DNA of 64,000 nt. Source: Streptomyces sp. STR69. GTDB lineage: Bacteria; Actinomycetota; Actinomycetes; Streptomycetales; Streptomycetaceae. This document shows, in pieces, positions 44,032 through 52,872 of the stretch. Positions within the stretch are counted from its first letter, which is position 1. The number at the start of each line of letters is the position of its first letter. Under the pieces are notes generated by a model. That model searched no databases, was not told where the DNA came from, and was given only the letters and a program-made list of their open reading frames with translations. Location: positions 1-64,000 of the forward strand of contig NZ_JALJRY010000037.1 of NCBI RefSeq assembly GCF_024519455.1. Reading direction: 5' to 3'. The position numbers and the translations under genes were made by a program.

Positions 44032-45411
44032 ATGCGGCCCATGAGACGTGTCACCCCCGCCCTGGTCCTCGGCGTGGCCGCGCTGATGGCCACCCCGTTC
44101 GCCGCCCAGGCCGCCCCCGGCGGCAACGCCCACACCGACAGCTACGGCACGAAGGCCGTGTACACGCCGGAGCAGAACTCCCGGTCGTACCAGAAGGCCC
44201 CGGCCGGCTTCACCCCCGTCTTCACCGAGAACGTGTCCCGGCACGGATCGCGCTCCGCGACCGACAGCTCGGACGGCGACCTGATCCTCGCGCTCTGGAA
44301 CAAGGCCGAGGCGGAGGGCCAACTCACCGCGAAGGGGCGGGAGTTCGGGCCCAGGACACAGGCCCTCGAAGCCGCCATGAGCACGATCGGATACGGCAAC
44401 CTCAGCGCGCGCGGCAAGGCGGAGATCCAGGCCACCGCCACCCGGATGGAGAAGCGGCTGCCGAGCCTCTTCGCGACGATCGCGAAGAACAAGGAGCCCA
44501 TCGACGTCGTCAGTTCGGGCCAGGGGCGTGCCGTCGACAGCGCCAACCTCTACGGCGCCGCCCTCGCCCAGACCGACCCGGACCTCACCTCCCTCATCGG
44601 CACGACCCGCACCGACAAGGACCTCCTCTACTTCCACAAGGCCGCCGGTGGCGCCGCCTACCGCGACTACATCGCCAACGACCAGCGCCTCGCCACCACC
44701 CTGACCTCCGTCACGGACCAGCCGAAGACCCACCGCGCCGCCCGTGACGTACTGAAGAAGCTGTTCAAGCCCGCGTTCGTGGACCGGATCACGGCGGGCG
44801 AGTTCTCGACGATCGGCACGGACGTCGAGGCCGCCACCGCCGTCTACAACCTGTACGCCATCGCCCCCGCGATGAGCGCGGAGAGCCCGGGCGGCAAGGG
44901 CTGGGGCATGGACCGGTACATCTCGGCGCGCGACGCCGACTGGTTCGGGTACATCTCCGACGCCGAGGACTTCTACGAGAAGGGGCCGGGCTTCGCCGAC
45001 AGCGACATCACGTACAAGATGGCCGGCGTCCTGCTCGACGACTTCTTCAAGAAGGTCGAGGCCAAGCGCGACGGCACGAGCGACCTGGGCGCCGAACTCC
45101 GGTTCACGCACGCCGAGGAGATCATCCCGCTGGCCGCGCTGATGGGCCTGCCCGGCAGCACGCAGGGCGTCACCGTCGAGCAGCCGTACACCTACGCCAC
45201 CAACTCCTGGCGCGGTGCCGCCGTCGCCCCGCTCGGCTCGAACATCCAGTGGGACGTCTACCGCAAGGGCAGCACCTACCTCGTGCGCATGCTCTACAAC
45301 GAGAAGGAGACCGCCTTCAAGGCCGGCTGCCGTCCCGTCTCCAAGGGCAGCAAGTTCTACGACCTGAACGAGCTGGAGCGCTGCTTCGGCCGCACGCCCT
45401 CCAACAGCTGA
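44032..45411 (+). CDS. Secreted histidine acid phosphatase (MINPP/phytase-like)
   Basis: 459 aa. The Sec signal peptide (RRVTPALVLGVAALMATPFAAQAAPG) predicts export. The branch-2 histidine phosphatase signature RHGSR (R70-H71-G-S-R74) holds the catalytic His. The distal acid is in FTHAEEIIPLAALMGL (H360-A-E362), the HAE form found in multiple inositol polyphosphate phosphatases rather than the HD of classical phytases. The likely role is to release phosphate from inositol phosphates or other esters outside the cell. The start is ATG at 44032 or 44041; both keep the signal peptide. It is convergent with the GNAT gene across a microsatellite. Confidence 0.88.
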   Translation: MRPMRRVTPALVLGVAALMATPFAAQAAPGGNAHTDSYGTKAVYTPEQNSRSYQKAPAGFTPVFTENVSRHGSRSATDSSDGDLILALWNKAEAEGQLTAKGREFGPRTQALEAAMSTIGYGNLSARGKAEIQATATRMEKRLPSLFATIAKNKEPIDVVSSGQGRAVDSANLYGAALAQTDPDLTSLIGTTRTDKDLLYFHKAAGGAAYRDYIANDQRLATTLTSVTDQPKTHRAARDVLKKLFKPAFVDRITAGEFSTIGTDVEAATAVYNLYAIAPAMSAESPGGKGWGMDRYISARDADWFGYISDAEDFYEKGPGFADSDITYKMAGVLLDDFFKKVEAKRDGTSDLGAELRFTHAEEIIPLAALMGLPGSTQGVTVEQPYTYATNSWRGAAVAPLGSNIQWDVYRKGSTYLVRMLYNEKETAFKAGCRPVSKGSKFYDLNELERCFGRTPSNS

Positions 45412-45418
45412 CGGCTGA

Positions 45419-45462
45419 CCAACGCCAACGCCAACGCCGGCACCGGCACCGGCACCGGCACC
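45419..45462. repeat. Tandem hexamers between convergent genes
   Basis: About three GCCAAC-type units are followed by four perfect GGCACC units (45439-45462), directly after the phosphatase stop. Confidence 0.7.
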
Positions 45463-45472
45463 GGTCGTCCGG

Positions 45473-46279
45473 CTACAGCCCCGCGCTCCCCCGGGCGCGG
45501 GCCGCCGCCGCGAACTCCCGGCCCCGCATCCCGGCCCGCCGGTACGCGGCGATCGCGGCCGGGTTGTCGGCGTCCACCATCAGCGCGGCGCGCCCGTATT
45601 CCCGTACCAGCGCGTCGACGACGAACCGCGACACGGCCACGCCCAGCCCACGCCCCCGCGCCTCCGGCCGGGTCAGGACCCCGGCCATGAAGCCGCAGCC
45701 GGCCCCGGACCAGGCGTCCCCGGCCACCGCGAGCAACGCACCGGTGCCGTCCGGGCCATGGTCGTGGGCACCGGCCCAGCGGCGGGTTCCAGGGCGGCCG
45801 GGGCGGGCGTACGAGCCGGGGAACGAGTCCTCGAAGAGGGCCGCCGCCTCCCGCTCCTCCTCCGCGTCGAGCCACCGCACGCCCTCCGGGACGGTGGCCG
45901 GCGGGTCTGTCGTCTCCATAGTCTCCGCCGTCTCCATCCACAGGAACCCGGAGCCACCGGCGGCCACGAGTCCCGGTGTCCCCCGGACCAGCGCGGCGAT
46001 CAACTCCGCGTCCCCGAACGGGCGGTGGCCCGGTCCGACCTCCGCCAGCACCTCGTCCCGTACGAGAACGAGCGCGTCGTCCGCCTCCCCGTCGACCGCG
46101 ATCCGGTCCCGCCCGGACAGCCCGGGGCTGACCACCGCGGTCGCCGAGCCGTGACGGAAGACGCGGACACCGGGGCCGAGGCAGCCGTCGTCGGCGGACA
46201 GTTGCGCGGCCCAGAGCAGATGCCCGGCGGCGTCGCTGCGCAGCCCGTCAGCCTCGGCCACGTACGCCCGCCCCCGCAC
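45473..46279 (-). CDS. GNAT-family N-acetyltransferase, 268 aa
   Basis: The C-terminal half is a GNAT domain: GFMAGVLTRPEARGRGLGVAVSRFVVDALV contains the RGRGLG acetyl-CoA loop. RAALMVDADNPAAIAAYRRAGM is motif B. The N-terminal ~120 residues are a degenerate second GNAT-like half. The substrate is unknown. The GTG at 46279 overlaps the sensor-kinase 3' end by 32 bp, suggesting coupled expression with the two-component genes. Confidence 0.82.
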   Translation of the reverse strand: MRGRAYVAEADGLRSDAAGHLLWAAQLSADDGCLGPGVRVFRHGSATAVVSPGLSGRDRIAVDGEADDALVLVRDEVLAEVGPGHRPFGDAELIAALVRGTPGLVAAGGSGFLWMETAETMETTDPPATVPEGVRWLDAEEEREAAALFEDSFPGSYARPGRPGTRRWAGAHDHGPDGTGALLAVAGDAWSGAGCGFMAGVLTRPEARGRGLGVAVSRFVVDALVREYGRAALMVDADNPAAIAAYRRAGMRGREFAAAARARGSAGL

Positions 46280-47699
46280 GCGGTTCGACCACTCCCCCGA
46301 CCGTGAACCCGATCACCGACCCGCCGCCCTCCCGTCGTAGCGCGAAGGGGGATCCGCCGTGGGCGAGGGCCACCTCGCGGACGATGGAGAGGCCCAGGCC
46401 CGAGCCGGGGAGGGAGCGGGCGTCGGCGGCGCGGTAGAAGCGGTCGAAGATGCGGAAGAGGTCGGTTTCGGAGACTCCGGGGCCCCGGTCGAGGACCTCC
46501 ACGCGGACCGTGCCCGGGCGTGCGGGACCCGAGACCGCGATCTCGATCGGGGTCTGGCCCGCGCGGTCGAACTTGGCCGCGTTCTCGACCAGGTTGGAGA
46601 TCGCGCGCTGGAGCATGCCGGGGCGGCCGTCGGTCGTCGTGTCGCCGCTCGCGCGGACGGTGATGTCCCGGCCGGTACGGCGGCGGGCCAGCAGCGCCAC
46701 GTCCTCCGCGATGTCGGCGAGGTCCACCTGCTGAGGCGGCTCGGTGTCGGACTGGCCCGCCGCCAGATCCACCAACTCGTTGACCAGGTCGGTGAGCTCG
46801 CGGGCCTCCTGGCTCAGGTCCGCGACCAGTTCCTCGCGGGTGCCGGGCGGCAGTTCGTCCATGCGGCGGAGCAGGGAGATGTTCGTGCGCAACGACGTGA
46901 GCGGGGTGCGGAGTTCGTGGCCCGCGTCCTGGATCAGGCGGCGCTGGTCCTCCTCCGACTGCGCGAGCCGGCCGAGCATCCGGTCGAAGGCGCGGCCGAG
47001 GCGGCCCACCTCGTCGTAGCCGGTGACGGGGACCTGCACACCGAGGCTGCGGGTGCGGGCCACGTCCTCGGCCGCCGCCGTGAGGATGATCAGGCGCCGG
47101 GTGATACGCCGGGCCAGCCACCAGCCGCACAACCCGGCCAGCACCACGACCGCCGCCATCAGCACGAACGTCCGCTGCTGCAGGGCCCGCAGCAGATCCT
47201 CGGTGTCGCTGAACTCCTGCGCCACCTGCACCGCCCCCTGCCCGCGGCCCAGGGACACGGTCGCGATGCGGTACACGTCCTCGGCGACGGCGACGTCCTT
47301 GTGCTCGACCGTCTTCCCGGCCACCTTCTCGCCGGCGACCGCCCGGTCGTCACCGGTGACGGGCAGCGCCGGGCTGCCGCTGTCGAGGACACCGCCGGCC
47401 GGCCCGAGCACCTGCACATCCGTACGGGCCGGGCGCACGATGTCGTGGCCGGGCGCGGAGGAGGAGAAGTCGTCGGGCGTCATCTGGTGCGTGCGCACCT
47501 CGTCCTGCAGATCCTGTACGACCTGGTCGAACACCGACTCCTGGTCGACCCGGACCAGCCGGGCCGCCGCGCCGTAGGAGAGCACGCCGACGAGGAGGGT
47601 GACGGCGGCGGTCACCGCCGCGAAGGACAGCACGAAGGTCGTACGGAGGGAGACCAGTCGGGGCCGCCGGGCGGCCACCAGCCGCCGCAGGCGGCCCAC
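46248..47699 (-). CDS. Sensor histidine kinase (MprB/TcrB-like)
   Basis: 483 aa. TM1 is LRTTFVLSFAAVTAAVTLLVG. An extracytoplasmic sensor of ~140 residues follows, then TM2 FVLMAAVVVLAGLCGWWLARRIT and a HAMP domain. HisKA has its phosphoacceptor H261 in QDAGHELRTPLTSLR, and HATPase_c has the N box SNLVENAAKF and G box GLGLSIVREV. The GTG start directly follows the response-regulator stop (TGA-GTG), so the pair is translationally coupled. The signal is unknown; MprAB-like pairs respond to envelope stress. Confidence 0.92.
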   Translation of the reverse strand: MGRLRRLVAARRPRLVSLRTTFVLSFAAVTAAVTLLVGVLSYGAAARLVRVDQESVFDQVVQDLQDEVRTHQMTPDDFSSSAPGHDIVRPARTDVQVLGPAGGVLDSGSPALPVTGDDRAVAGEKVAGKTVEHKDVAVAEDVYRIATVSLGRGQGAVQVAQEFSDTEDLLRALQQRTFVLMAAVVVLAGLCGWWLARRITRRLIILTAAAEDVARTRSLGVQVPVTGYDEVGRLGRAFDRMLGRLAQSEEDQRRLIQDAGHELRTPLTSLRTNISLLRRMDELPPGTREELVADLSQEARELTDLVNELVDLAAGQSDTEPPQQVDLADIAEDVALLARRRTGRDITVRASGDTTTDGRPGMLQRAISNLVENAAKFDRAGQTPIEIAVSGPARPGTVRVEVLDRGPGVSETDLFRIFDRFYRAADARSLPGSGLGLSIVREVALAHGGSPFALRREGGGSVIGFTVGGVVEPRAGAGVRGRG

Positions 47700-48482
47700 T
47701 CAGTCCTCCCGCAGCACGTAACCCACGCCACGCACCGTGTGGATCAGCTGCGGTGCGCCGGGCTCGTCGAGCTTGCGGCGCAGATAGCCGACGTAGACGG
47801 CGAGGTTCTTGGAGCCGGGGCCGAAGTCGTAGCCCCAGATGCGGTCGTAGATCGTGGAGTGGTCGAGGACGATGCCCGCGTTGCGGACCAGCAGTTCGAG
47901 GAGCTCGAACTCGGTCCGGGTCAGCTCCAGTTCACGCTCCGCGCGCCAGACGCGGCGGGCCTGGAGGTCCATGCGCAGACCGGCCGCCGAGATCTGTTTG
48001 TCGGAGGAGGAGGCGGCGGAGGGGGAGGAGAACGCCGACGACTGCGGCCCCTCCTTGAGTACGTCGGCGGAGGTGCCGGACGGTCCGGGGACGCCGTTCG
48101 CCGGGACCGGGCTGGTGCGGCGGAGCAGGGCGCGCAGCCTCGCGAAGACCTCCTCGACGTCGAAGGGCTTCACCACGTAGTCGTCGGCGCCCGCGTCCAG
48201 GCCCGCGATGCGGTCGGCGGTCTCCACGAGGGCGGTGAGCATCAGGATCGGGGTGCGGTCGCCCTCGGCGCGCAGCACCCGGCAGACCTGGAGGCCGTCG
48301 ATGCCGGGCATCATCACATCGAGAAGCAGCACGTCCGGTGGGGTGCGATGGGCCTGCGCGAGCGCCTCGACACCGTCGGCGACCGCGGTCACCTGGTAGC
48401 CCTCCAGGGTCAGGGCCCGCTCCAGGGCATGACGGATGGCACGGTCGTCTTCGGCGAGCAGCACAGTCTGGGGCACGTCCAC
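47700..48482 (-). CDS. OmpR-family response regulator (MprA-like)
   Basis: 260 aa. Receiver domain with phosphoacceptor D55 (VLLLDVMMPG), acidic pocket E11-D12-D13, and K in DDYVVKPF. The C-terminal winged helix is LELTRTEFELLELLVRNAG...YVGYLRRKLDE. Between the two is an unusually long Ser-rich linker (~45 residues, QSSAFSSPSAASSSDK) that typical OmpR proteins lack. It is the first gene of the pair with the kinase. Confidence 0.93.
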   Translation of the reverse strand: MDVPQTVLLAEDDRAIRHALERALTLEGYQVTAVADGVEALAQAHRTPPDVLLLDVMMPGIDGLQVCRVLRAEGDRTPILMLTALVETADRIAGLDAGADDYVVKPFDVEEVFARLRALLRRTSPVPANGVPGPSGTSADVLKEGPQSSAFSSPSAASSSDKQISAAGLRMDLQARRVWRAERELELTRTEFELLELLVRNAGIVLDHSTIYDRIWGYDFGPGSKNLAVYVGYLRRKLDEPGAPQLIHTVRGVGYVLRED

Positions 48483-48609
48483 CAGTGTGCCAAGGCCTCC
48501 GGCGGTTGACCGGTGGGGGCAGGCCTACGATCACCCTTTTTACCTGCCTCTCACCGTGGTGGACGCAACCCGGGTTTAGCTCCTACCGTCTTCTCACGGT
48601 CGGCTGCCC

Positions 48610-48690
48610 TGCCGTCCCAGGGGCTGCGCCCCCGGACCCCGCATCGGCCCTGAAGGGGCCTCGTCCTCAAACGCCGGACGGGCTGATGTT
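48610..48690. repeat. Dispersed Streptomyces intergenic repeat (REP-like)
   Basis: It comprises GGGGC-TGC-GCCCC (48620-48632), a short CGGACCCCG block, GGCCC-TGAAG-GGGCC (48646-48660), then TCGTCCTCAAACGCCGGACG and GGCTG. I recognise this arrangement from many Streptomyces intergenic regions; it probably acts as a bidirectional terminator. Its right end overlaps the last codons of the flavin reductase gene. Confidence 0.65.
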
Positions 48691-49263
48691 CAGTGCCGCT
48701 AGTTGGTCTGTGAACGGTACGACCGTCGGCTTCTTTGCCGGGGTTCCCGCCGACAGGCCCGCCATCAGCGCGCCCATCTCCCCCGCCGCCCGGTCGATCC
48801 GGTCCGGCAGGCCCTCCGCGCCCCAGTCCTCGGAGGCGGCGTAGACCCCGGTCGGGACGACCACTGCCCGCAGGTATGCGAACAGCGGGCGGAGTGCGTG
48901 TTCCAGTACGAGCGAGTGCCGGGCGCTGCCGCCCGTCGCCGCGATCAGCACCGGCTTTCCGGCCAGCGCGTCCTTGTCCAGGACGTCGAAGAAGGACTTG
49001 AACAGTCCGCTGTACGACGCCGAGAACACCGGCGTGACGGCGATCAGCCCGTCCGCCTCCGCCACCGCGTCCAGCGCGGCGGCGAGGGAACGCCCGGGGA
49101 AGCCGTTGGTGAAGTTGTGCGCTATCTCGACGGCGAGGTCGCGCAGCTCCACGACCTGGATGTCGACGGGGGTCCGGCGGTCCACCGCCGCCGCCAGCCG
49201 GTCGGCCAGCAGCCTCGTGGACGACGGCACGCTCAGCCCCGCCGAGACGACTACGAGCTTCAT
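48667..49263 (-). CDS. NADPH-dependent FMN reductase (CE1759 family)
   Basis: 198 aa flavodoxin-like fold: VVVSAGLSVPSSTRLLADRL for the phosphate loop, then LIAVTPVFSASYSGLFKSFFDVL and IAATGGSARHSLVLEHALRPLF. It is expected to supply reduced FMN to the LLM-class monooxygenase encoded immediately upstream; the two form the known CE1758/CE1759 'LLM duo'. The ATG overlaps the partner's stop (ATGA). The final residues come from the intergenic repeat, so the C-terminus was remodelled by that element. Confidence 0.9.
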   Translation of the reverse strand: MKLVVVSAGLSVPSSTRLLADRLAAAVDRRTPVDIQVVELRDLAVEIAHNFTNGFPGRSLAAALDAVAEADGLIAVTPVFSASYSGLFKSFFDVLDKDALAGKPVLIAATGGSARHSLVLEHALRPLFAYLRAVVVPTGVYAASEDWGAEGLPDRIDRAAGEMGALMAGLSAGTPAKKPTVVPFTDQLAALNISPSGV

Positions 49264-50351
49264 GCGACGGTCACCTTCTCCGATGCGACTGCGAGCAGCG
49301 ACTGATGGGTCGGCGCCTCCGGCACGTCCGCCGGGCGGTTCACCGCGAACTCCTTGCGCAGGACCGGTACGACCTCCTCGCCCAGCAGGTCGAGCTGCTC
49401 CAGGACGGTCTTGAGCGGCAGCCCGGCGTGGTCGAGCAGGAACAGCTGGCGCTGGTAGTCACCGGCGTACTCCCGGAACGCGAGGGTCTTCTCGATGACC
49501 TCCTGCGGGGAACCGACGGTCAGCGGGGTCTGGTCGGTGAAGTCCTCCAGGGAGGGCCCGTGGCCGTAGACCGGCGCGTTGTCGAAGTACGGGCGGAACT
49601 CGCTCACCGCGTCCTGGGAGTTCTTGCGCATGAACACCTGGCCGCCCAGCCCGACGATCGCCTGTTCCGGCGTGCCGTGGCCGTAGTGCGCGTACCGCTC
49701 CCGGTACAGCTCGACCATCCGCTTGGTGTGGTCGGCCGGCCAGAAGATGTTGTTGTGGAAGAAGCCGTCGCCGTAGAAGGCGGCCTGCTCGGCGATCTCG
49801 GGCGAGCGGATCGAGCCGTGCCAGACGAACGGCGGTACGTCGTCCAGCGGGCGGGGCGTGGAGGTGAAGCCCTGGAGCGGGGAGCGGAACTTGCCCTCCC
49901 AGTTCACGACGTCCTCGCGCCACAGGCGGCGCAGCAGGGCGTAGTTCTCGATGGCGAGGTTGATGCCCTGACGGATGTCCTGCCCGAACCAGGGGTAGAC
50001 CGGGCCGGTGTTGCCACGGCCCATCATCAGGTCGACCCGGCCGTCGGCCAGGTGCTGGAGCATCGCGAAGTCCTCGGCGATCTTCACCGGGTCGTTGGTG
50101 GTGATGAGGGTGGTGGAGGTGGAGAGGATCAGCTTCTCGGTCCGCGCGGCGATGTAACCGAGCATCGTCGTCGGGGACGAGGGCACGAAGGGCGGGTTGT
50201 GGTGCTCGCCGGTCGCGAAGACGTCGAGTCCGACCTCCTCGGCCTTCAGCGCGATGGCGACCATGGCCTTGATGCGCTCACGCTCGGTCGGCGTCCGTCC
50301 GGTGGTCGGGTCCGGTGTGACGTCGCCGACGCTGAAGATCCCGAACTGCAT
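49260..50351 (-). CDS. LLM-class flavin-dependent oxidoreductase (CE1758 family)
   Basis: 363 aa, bacterial luciferase-like TIM barrel: MQFGIFSVGDVTPDPTTGRTPTE, LDVFATGEHHNPPFVPSSP and LSTSTTLITTNDPVKIAEDFAMLQHL. GRVDLMMGRGNTGPVYPWFG and the C-terminal PLTVGSPQEVIEKTL are also present. It would oxidise an unknown substrate with FMNH2 from the CE1759-like partner. The promoter region carries a TATAGT -10 overlapped by an operator-like palindrome. Confidence 0.9.
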   Translation of the reverse strand: MQFGIFSVGDVTPDPTTGRTPTERERIKAMVAIALKAEEVGLDVFATGEHHNPPFVPSSPTTMLGYIAARTEKLILSTSTTLITTNDPVKIAEDFAMLQHLADGRVDLMMGRGNTGPVYPWFGQDIRQGINLAIENYALLRRLWREDVVNWEGKFRSPLQGFTSTPRPLDDVPPFVWHGSIRSPEIAEQAAFYGDGFFHNNIFWPADHTKRMVELYRERYAHYGHGTPEQAIVGLGGQVFMRKNSQDAVSEFRPYFDNAPVYGHGPSLEDFTDQTPLTVGSPQEVIEKTLAFREYAGDYQRQLFLLDHAGLPLKTVLEQLDLLGEEVVPVLRKEFAVNRPADVPEAPTHQSLLAVASEKVTVA

Positions 50352-50371
50352 GGTCGTTCACCCTCCAGGTT

Positions 50372-50389
50372 GTTGATTATTCAACTATA
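50372..50389 (-). promoter_or_regulatory. Palindromic operator overlapping -10 of the LLM operon
   Basis: GTTGA-TTAT-TCAAC (50372-50385) is a perfect inverted repeat of the MarR-box type (TTGA..TCAA). On the minus strand TATAGT (50389-50384) overlaps it and could be the -10. A repressor binding here would block RNA polymerase. Confidence 0.5.
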
Positions 50390-50480
50390 CCCTCCAACGG
50401 CCACCCCGCGGCACATATTCCACTCATCACCACTACGGTCCACCGGCCACTGTCAGTGGCCCGTCCTACGATCCCCCCCC

Positions 50481-51305
50481 ATGGCCGCCCCACGCCGTAA
50501 CGCCTCCGGAGAAGCCGACGACACCCGAGGAATCGTCGACCCCGCCGAACTCCTCACCCGCGTGCACTTCCGCCGCCCCGAACCGGCCCCGCCCCTGCGC
50601 CCGTACGTCGAGCACTACTGGCTGATCGACTGGGACCTCCCCGAGCCCTACGTCTCCCACGTCGTCCCGCACCCGGCCGTGCACATCGTCTTCCAGCGAC
50701 TGGCCGGCGAGGACGCCTTCGTCGAGATCGCGGGCATCCCGCACGGCCTCTTCGCCCAGAAGCTGGAGGGGCGGGGACGAGTGTGCGGGATCAAGTTCCG
50801 GCCGGGCGCCTTCCGGACCGTCGCCCCCGACCGCCCGGTGTCGGAGTGGACGGGCGCGCGGGTACGGCAGCCCGAGGTGTTCCCGGACACCGACCCCGCC
50901 ACCGTCCTCGACCCCGCCGACGAGACCGCCCGCGTCGCCGCGCTCGACGCCTTCCTGCTGGCCCTCGCCCCGCGCCCGGACCCGCAGGCCGAACTGGCCA
51001 CCGCCCTCGTCGACCGCATCCGCACCGACCGCACGATCCGCCGCGTGACCGACTTCGCCCACGCGGAGGGCCTGTCCGTACGACTGCTGCAGCGCCTCTT
51101 CGCCGCGTACGTCGGCGTCGGCCCCAAGTGGGTCATCCTGCGCTACCGCATCCACGAGGCCCTGGAGCGCGCGGGCGCCGAGGAACCCGTGGACTGGGCG
51201 GGCCTCGCCGCCGATCTGGGCTATGCCGACCAGGCCCACCTGATCCGGGACTTCACGACGACGGTCGGCGTGTCACCGACGGCGTACGCACAGGGCCAGC
51301 ACTAG
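50481..51305 (+). CDS. AraC-family regulator with DUF6597-type N-domain
   Basis: 274 aa. The N-terminal domain (PPLRPYVEHYWLIDWDLPEPYVSHVVPHPAVHIVF, then GIKFRPGAFR) matches the DUF6597 sensor common in AraC proteins. The C-terminal HTH region is RRVTDFAHAEGLSVRLLQRLFAAYVGVGPKWVILRYRIHEA, then DWAGLAADLGYADQAHLIRDFTTTVGVSP. The ATG at 50481 follows a C-rich tract. It is divergent from the LLM/FMN reductase operon and may control it. Confidence 0.88.
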   Translation: MAAPRRNASGEADDTRGIVDPAELLTRVHFRRPEPAPPLRPYVEHYWLIDWDLPEPYVSHVVPHPAVHIVFQRLAGEDAFVEIAGIPHGLFAQKLEGRGRVCGIKFRPGAFRTVAPDRPVSEWTGARVRQPEVFPDTDPATVLDPADETARVAALDAFLLALAPRPDPQAELATALVDRIRTDRTIRRVTDFAHAEGLSVRLLQRLFAAYVGVGPKWVILRYRIHEALERAGAEEPVDWAGLAADLGYADQAHLIRDFTTTVGVSPTAYAQGQH

Positions 51306-51326
51306 CCGCCCTCCTCGTCAATCCGG

Positions 51327-51363
51327 TTGACCGACCGAGCGCCGCTCACGGATATTTATCTGC
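51327..51363 (+). promoter_or_regulatory. Candidate leaderless promoter of the second DHA2 exporter
   Basis: TTGACC (51327-51332), 18 bp, then GATATT (51351-51356). The GTG start lies 7 nt after the -10, so the transcript may begin at the start codon. Confidence 0.45.
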
Positions 51364-52788
51364 GTGACACAGACATTGCACGACGCAGCTAATGACAGCG
51401 TTCTCTCCGCCCGCACCCGCTGGGCGATCCTCGCCGTCGTCCTCGCCGCCGACGTCCTGGACCTCCTCGACTCGACGATCACCAACATCGCCGCCCCGAC
51501 CATCACCCGGGACCTGGGCGGCGGCCCCGGCCTGGTCCAGTGGCTCGGCGCCTCCTACGCCCTCGCCCTCGGTGTGCTTCTCGTCCCCGGCGGACGGCTC
51601 GGCGACCGGTACGGCCGGCGGCGGCTCTTCCTGGTCGGGCTCGCCGGGTTCGTGGCCGCCTCGCTGGCCTGCGGGCTCGCCCTCGGTCCCGCCTTTCTCG
51701 TGGTCGCCCGGCTGGTGCAGGGCGCCTTCGGGGCGCTCGTCATCCCGCAGGGTTTCGGCATCCTCGGCGCGAGTTGGCCCCGCGACCAGATCGGCAAGGC
51801 CTTCAGTCTGTTCGGGCCGGTGATGGGGCTGTCGGCGGTGGGCGGGCCGATCCTCGCCGGGTTTCTCGTGGACGCCGATATCGGCGGTCTCGGCTGGCGG
51901 TCCATGTTCCTCATCAACCTCCTCCTCGGCGGCGCCGCCCTGCTCGCCGCCCTACGGCTCCTCCCCCACGACACCGGCGACGGCACCGCCCCCGTCGACG
52001 GCCCGGGCTCGGCACTGATCGCCGGTTCGCTGCTGGGTCTGCTCGGCGGGCTCATCGACGGCTCGCAGCACGGCTGGACCGGACGTGCCCTCGCCCTGCT
52101 GCTGCTCGGCCTCGCCCTGTTCGCCGGGTTCTGCCACCGCCAGCGCACCGCACCCGAGCCGCTCATCCGTCCCTCGCTCCTCCACAACCGGGGCTTCACC
52201 GCCGGCCTGCTCCTCGGCGTCGTCCTCTTCGCCGCGGTCGCCGGACTCCTCTACGTCATCTCCCTCTACTTCCAACAGGGCCTCGGCCACTCCCCCGCGG
52301 GCACCGCGCTCGGCCTGATCCCGCTGTCCGCCGGAATCGTCGTCGCGTCCATCGCCTGCTACCGGCTCATCCACCGCTTCGGCCGCCGGCTCGCCGCCGC
52401 GGGACTCCTGACCGTCCTGGCGGGCTGCGGCTGCCTCGCCGCGCTGGTCGCCAACTCCGGTACGAAGGTGGGTGGTTGGGCTCTCGTTCCGCCGCTCCTT
52501 CTGGTCGGGCTCGGTATGGGTACCTGCTTCGGCACGGTCTACGACATCACCATCGGCGACATCGAACCGGCCGAGGCGGGCAGCGCGAGCGGTTCGCTCA
52601 ACGCGGTGCAGCAGCTGGCCAACGCGATCGGCGCGGCGGCGGTGACCACCGTGTATTTCAAGGCAGTTGGCGGCGGCGCGGCCCACGCCCTGCTGGTGAG
52701 CCTCGCCGTGGTCGGCGCGGCCGTCGCCCTGTGCCTGTGTCTCGTACGACTGCTGCCGCGCACGGCTCCGGAGGACCATGGTCACTGA
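51364..52788 (+). CDS. EmrB/QacA-type MFS transporter (DHA2)
   Basis: 474 aa, ~14 membrane segments: LAADVLDLLDSTITNIAAPTI in TM1, motif A PGGRLGDRYGRRRLFLVG and motif C-like GPVMGLSAVGGPILAGFLV. It also has GSASGSLNAVQQLANAIGAAAV. It is shorter than the exporter at 39830 and lacks that one's C-terminal loop. It starts at GTG with no clear ribosome site, consistent with leaderless expression. The two-component pair downstream is on the same strand, 84 bp away. Confidence 0.9.
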   Translation: MTQTLHDAANDSVLSARTRWAILAVVLAADVLDLLDSTITNIAAPTITRDLGGGPGLVQWLGASYALALGVLLVPGGRLGDRYGRRRLFLVGLAGFVAASLACGLALGPAFLVVARLVQGAFGALVIPQGFGILGASWPRDQIGKAFSLFGPVMGLSAVGGPILAGFLVDADIGGLGWRSMFLINLLLGGAALLAALRLLPHDTGDGTAPVDGPGSALIAGSLLGLLGGLIDGSQHGWTGRALALLLLGLALFAGFCHRQRTAPEPLIRPSLLHNRGFTAGLLLGVVLFAAVAGLLYVISLYFQQGLGHSPAGTALGLIPLSAGIVVASIACYRLIHRFGRRLAAAGLLTVLAGCGCLAALVANSGTKVGGWALVPPLLLVGLGMGTCFGTVYDITIGDIEPAEAGSASGSLNAVQQLANAIGAAAVTTVYFKAVGGGAAHALLVSLAVVGAAVALCLCLVRLLPRTAPEDHGH

Positions 52789-52872
52789 CGGCCGACAGGC
52801 ACGCTGGTAGCTTTCGCTCCGGCCGGACGGCAGCGGGAAGAGTGCCCGGACGGGAGTGAGAAGAGAGCCTCA

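Noticed and set aside
46359..48509. 716-codon plus-strand frame opposite the two-component genes
   Set aside because: Antisense to a kinase and response regulator with intact motifs; composition is typical of GC-rich shadows.
49305..50480. N-terminal extension of the AraC frame opposite the LLM oxidoreductase
   Set aside because: The AraC domain begins only after the ATG at 50481; the extension is antisense to a conserved enzyme.
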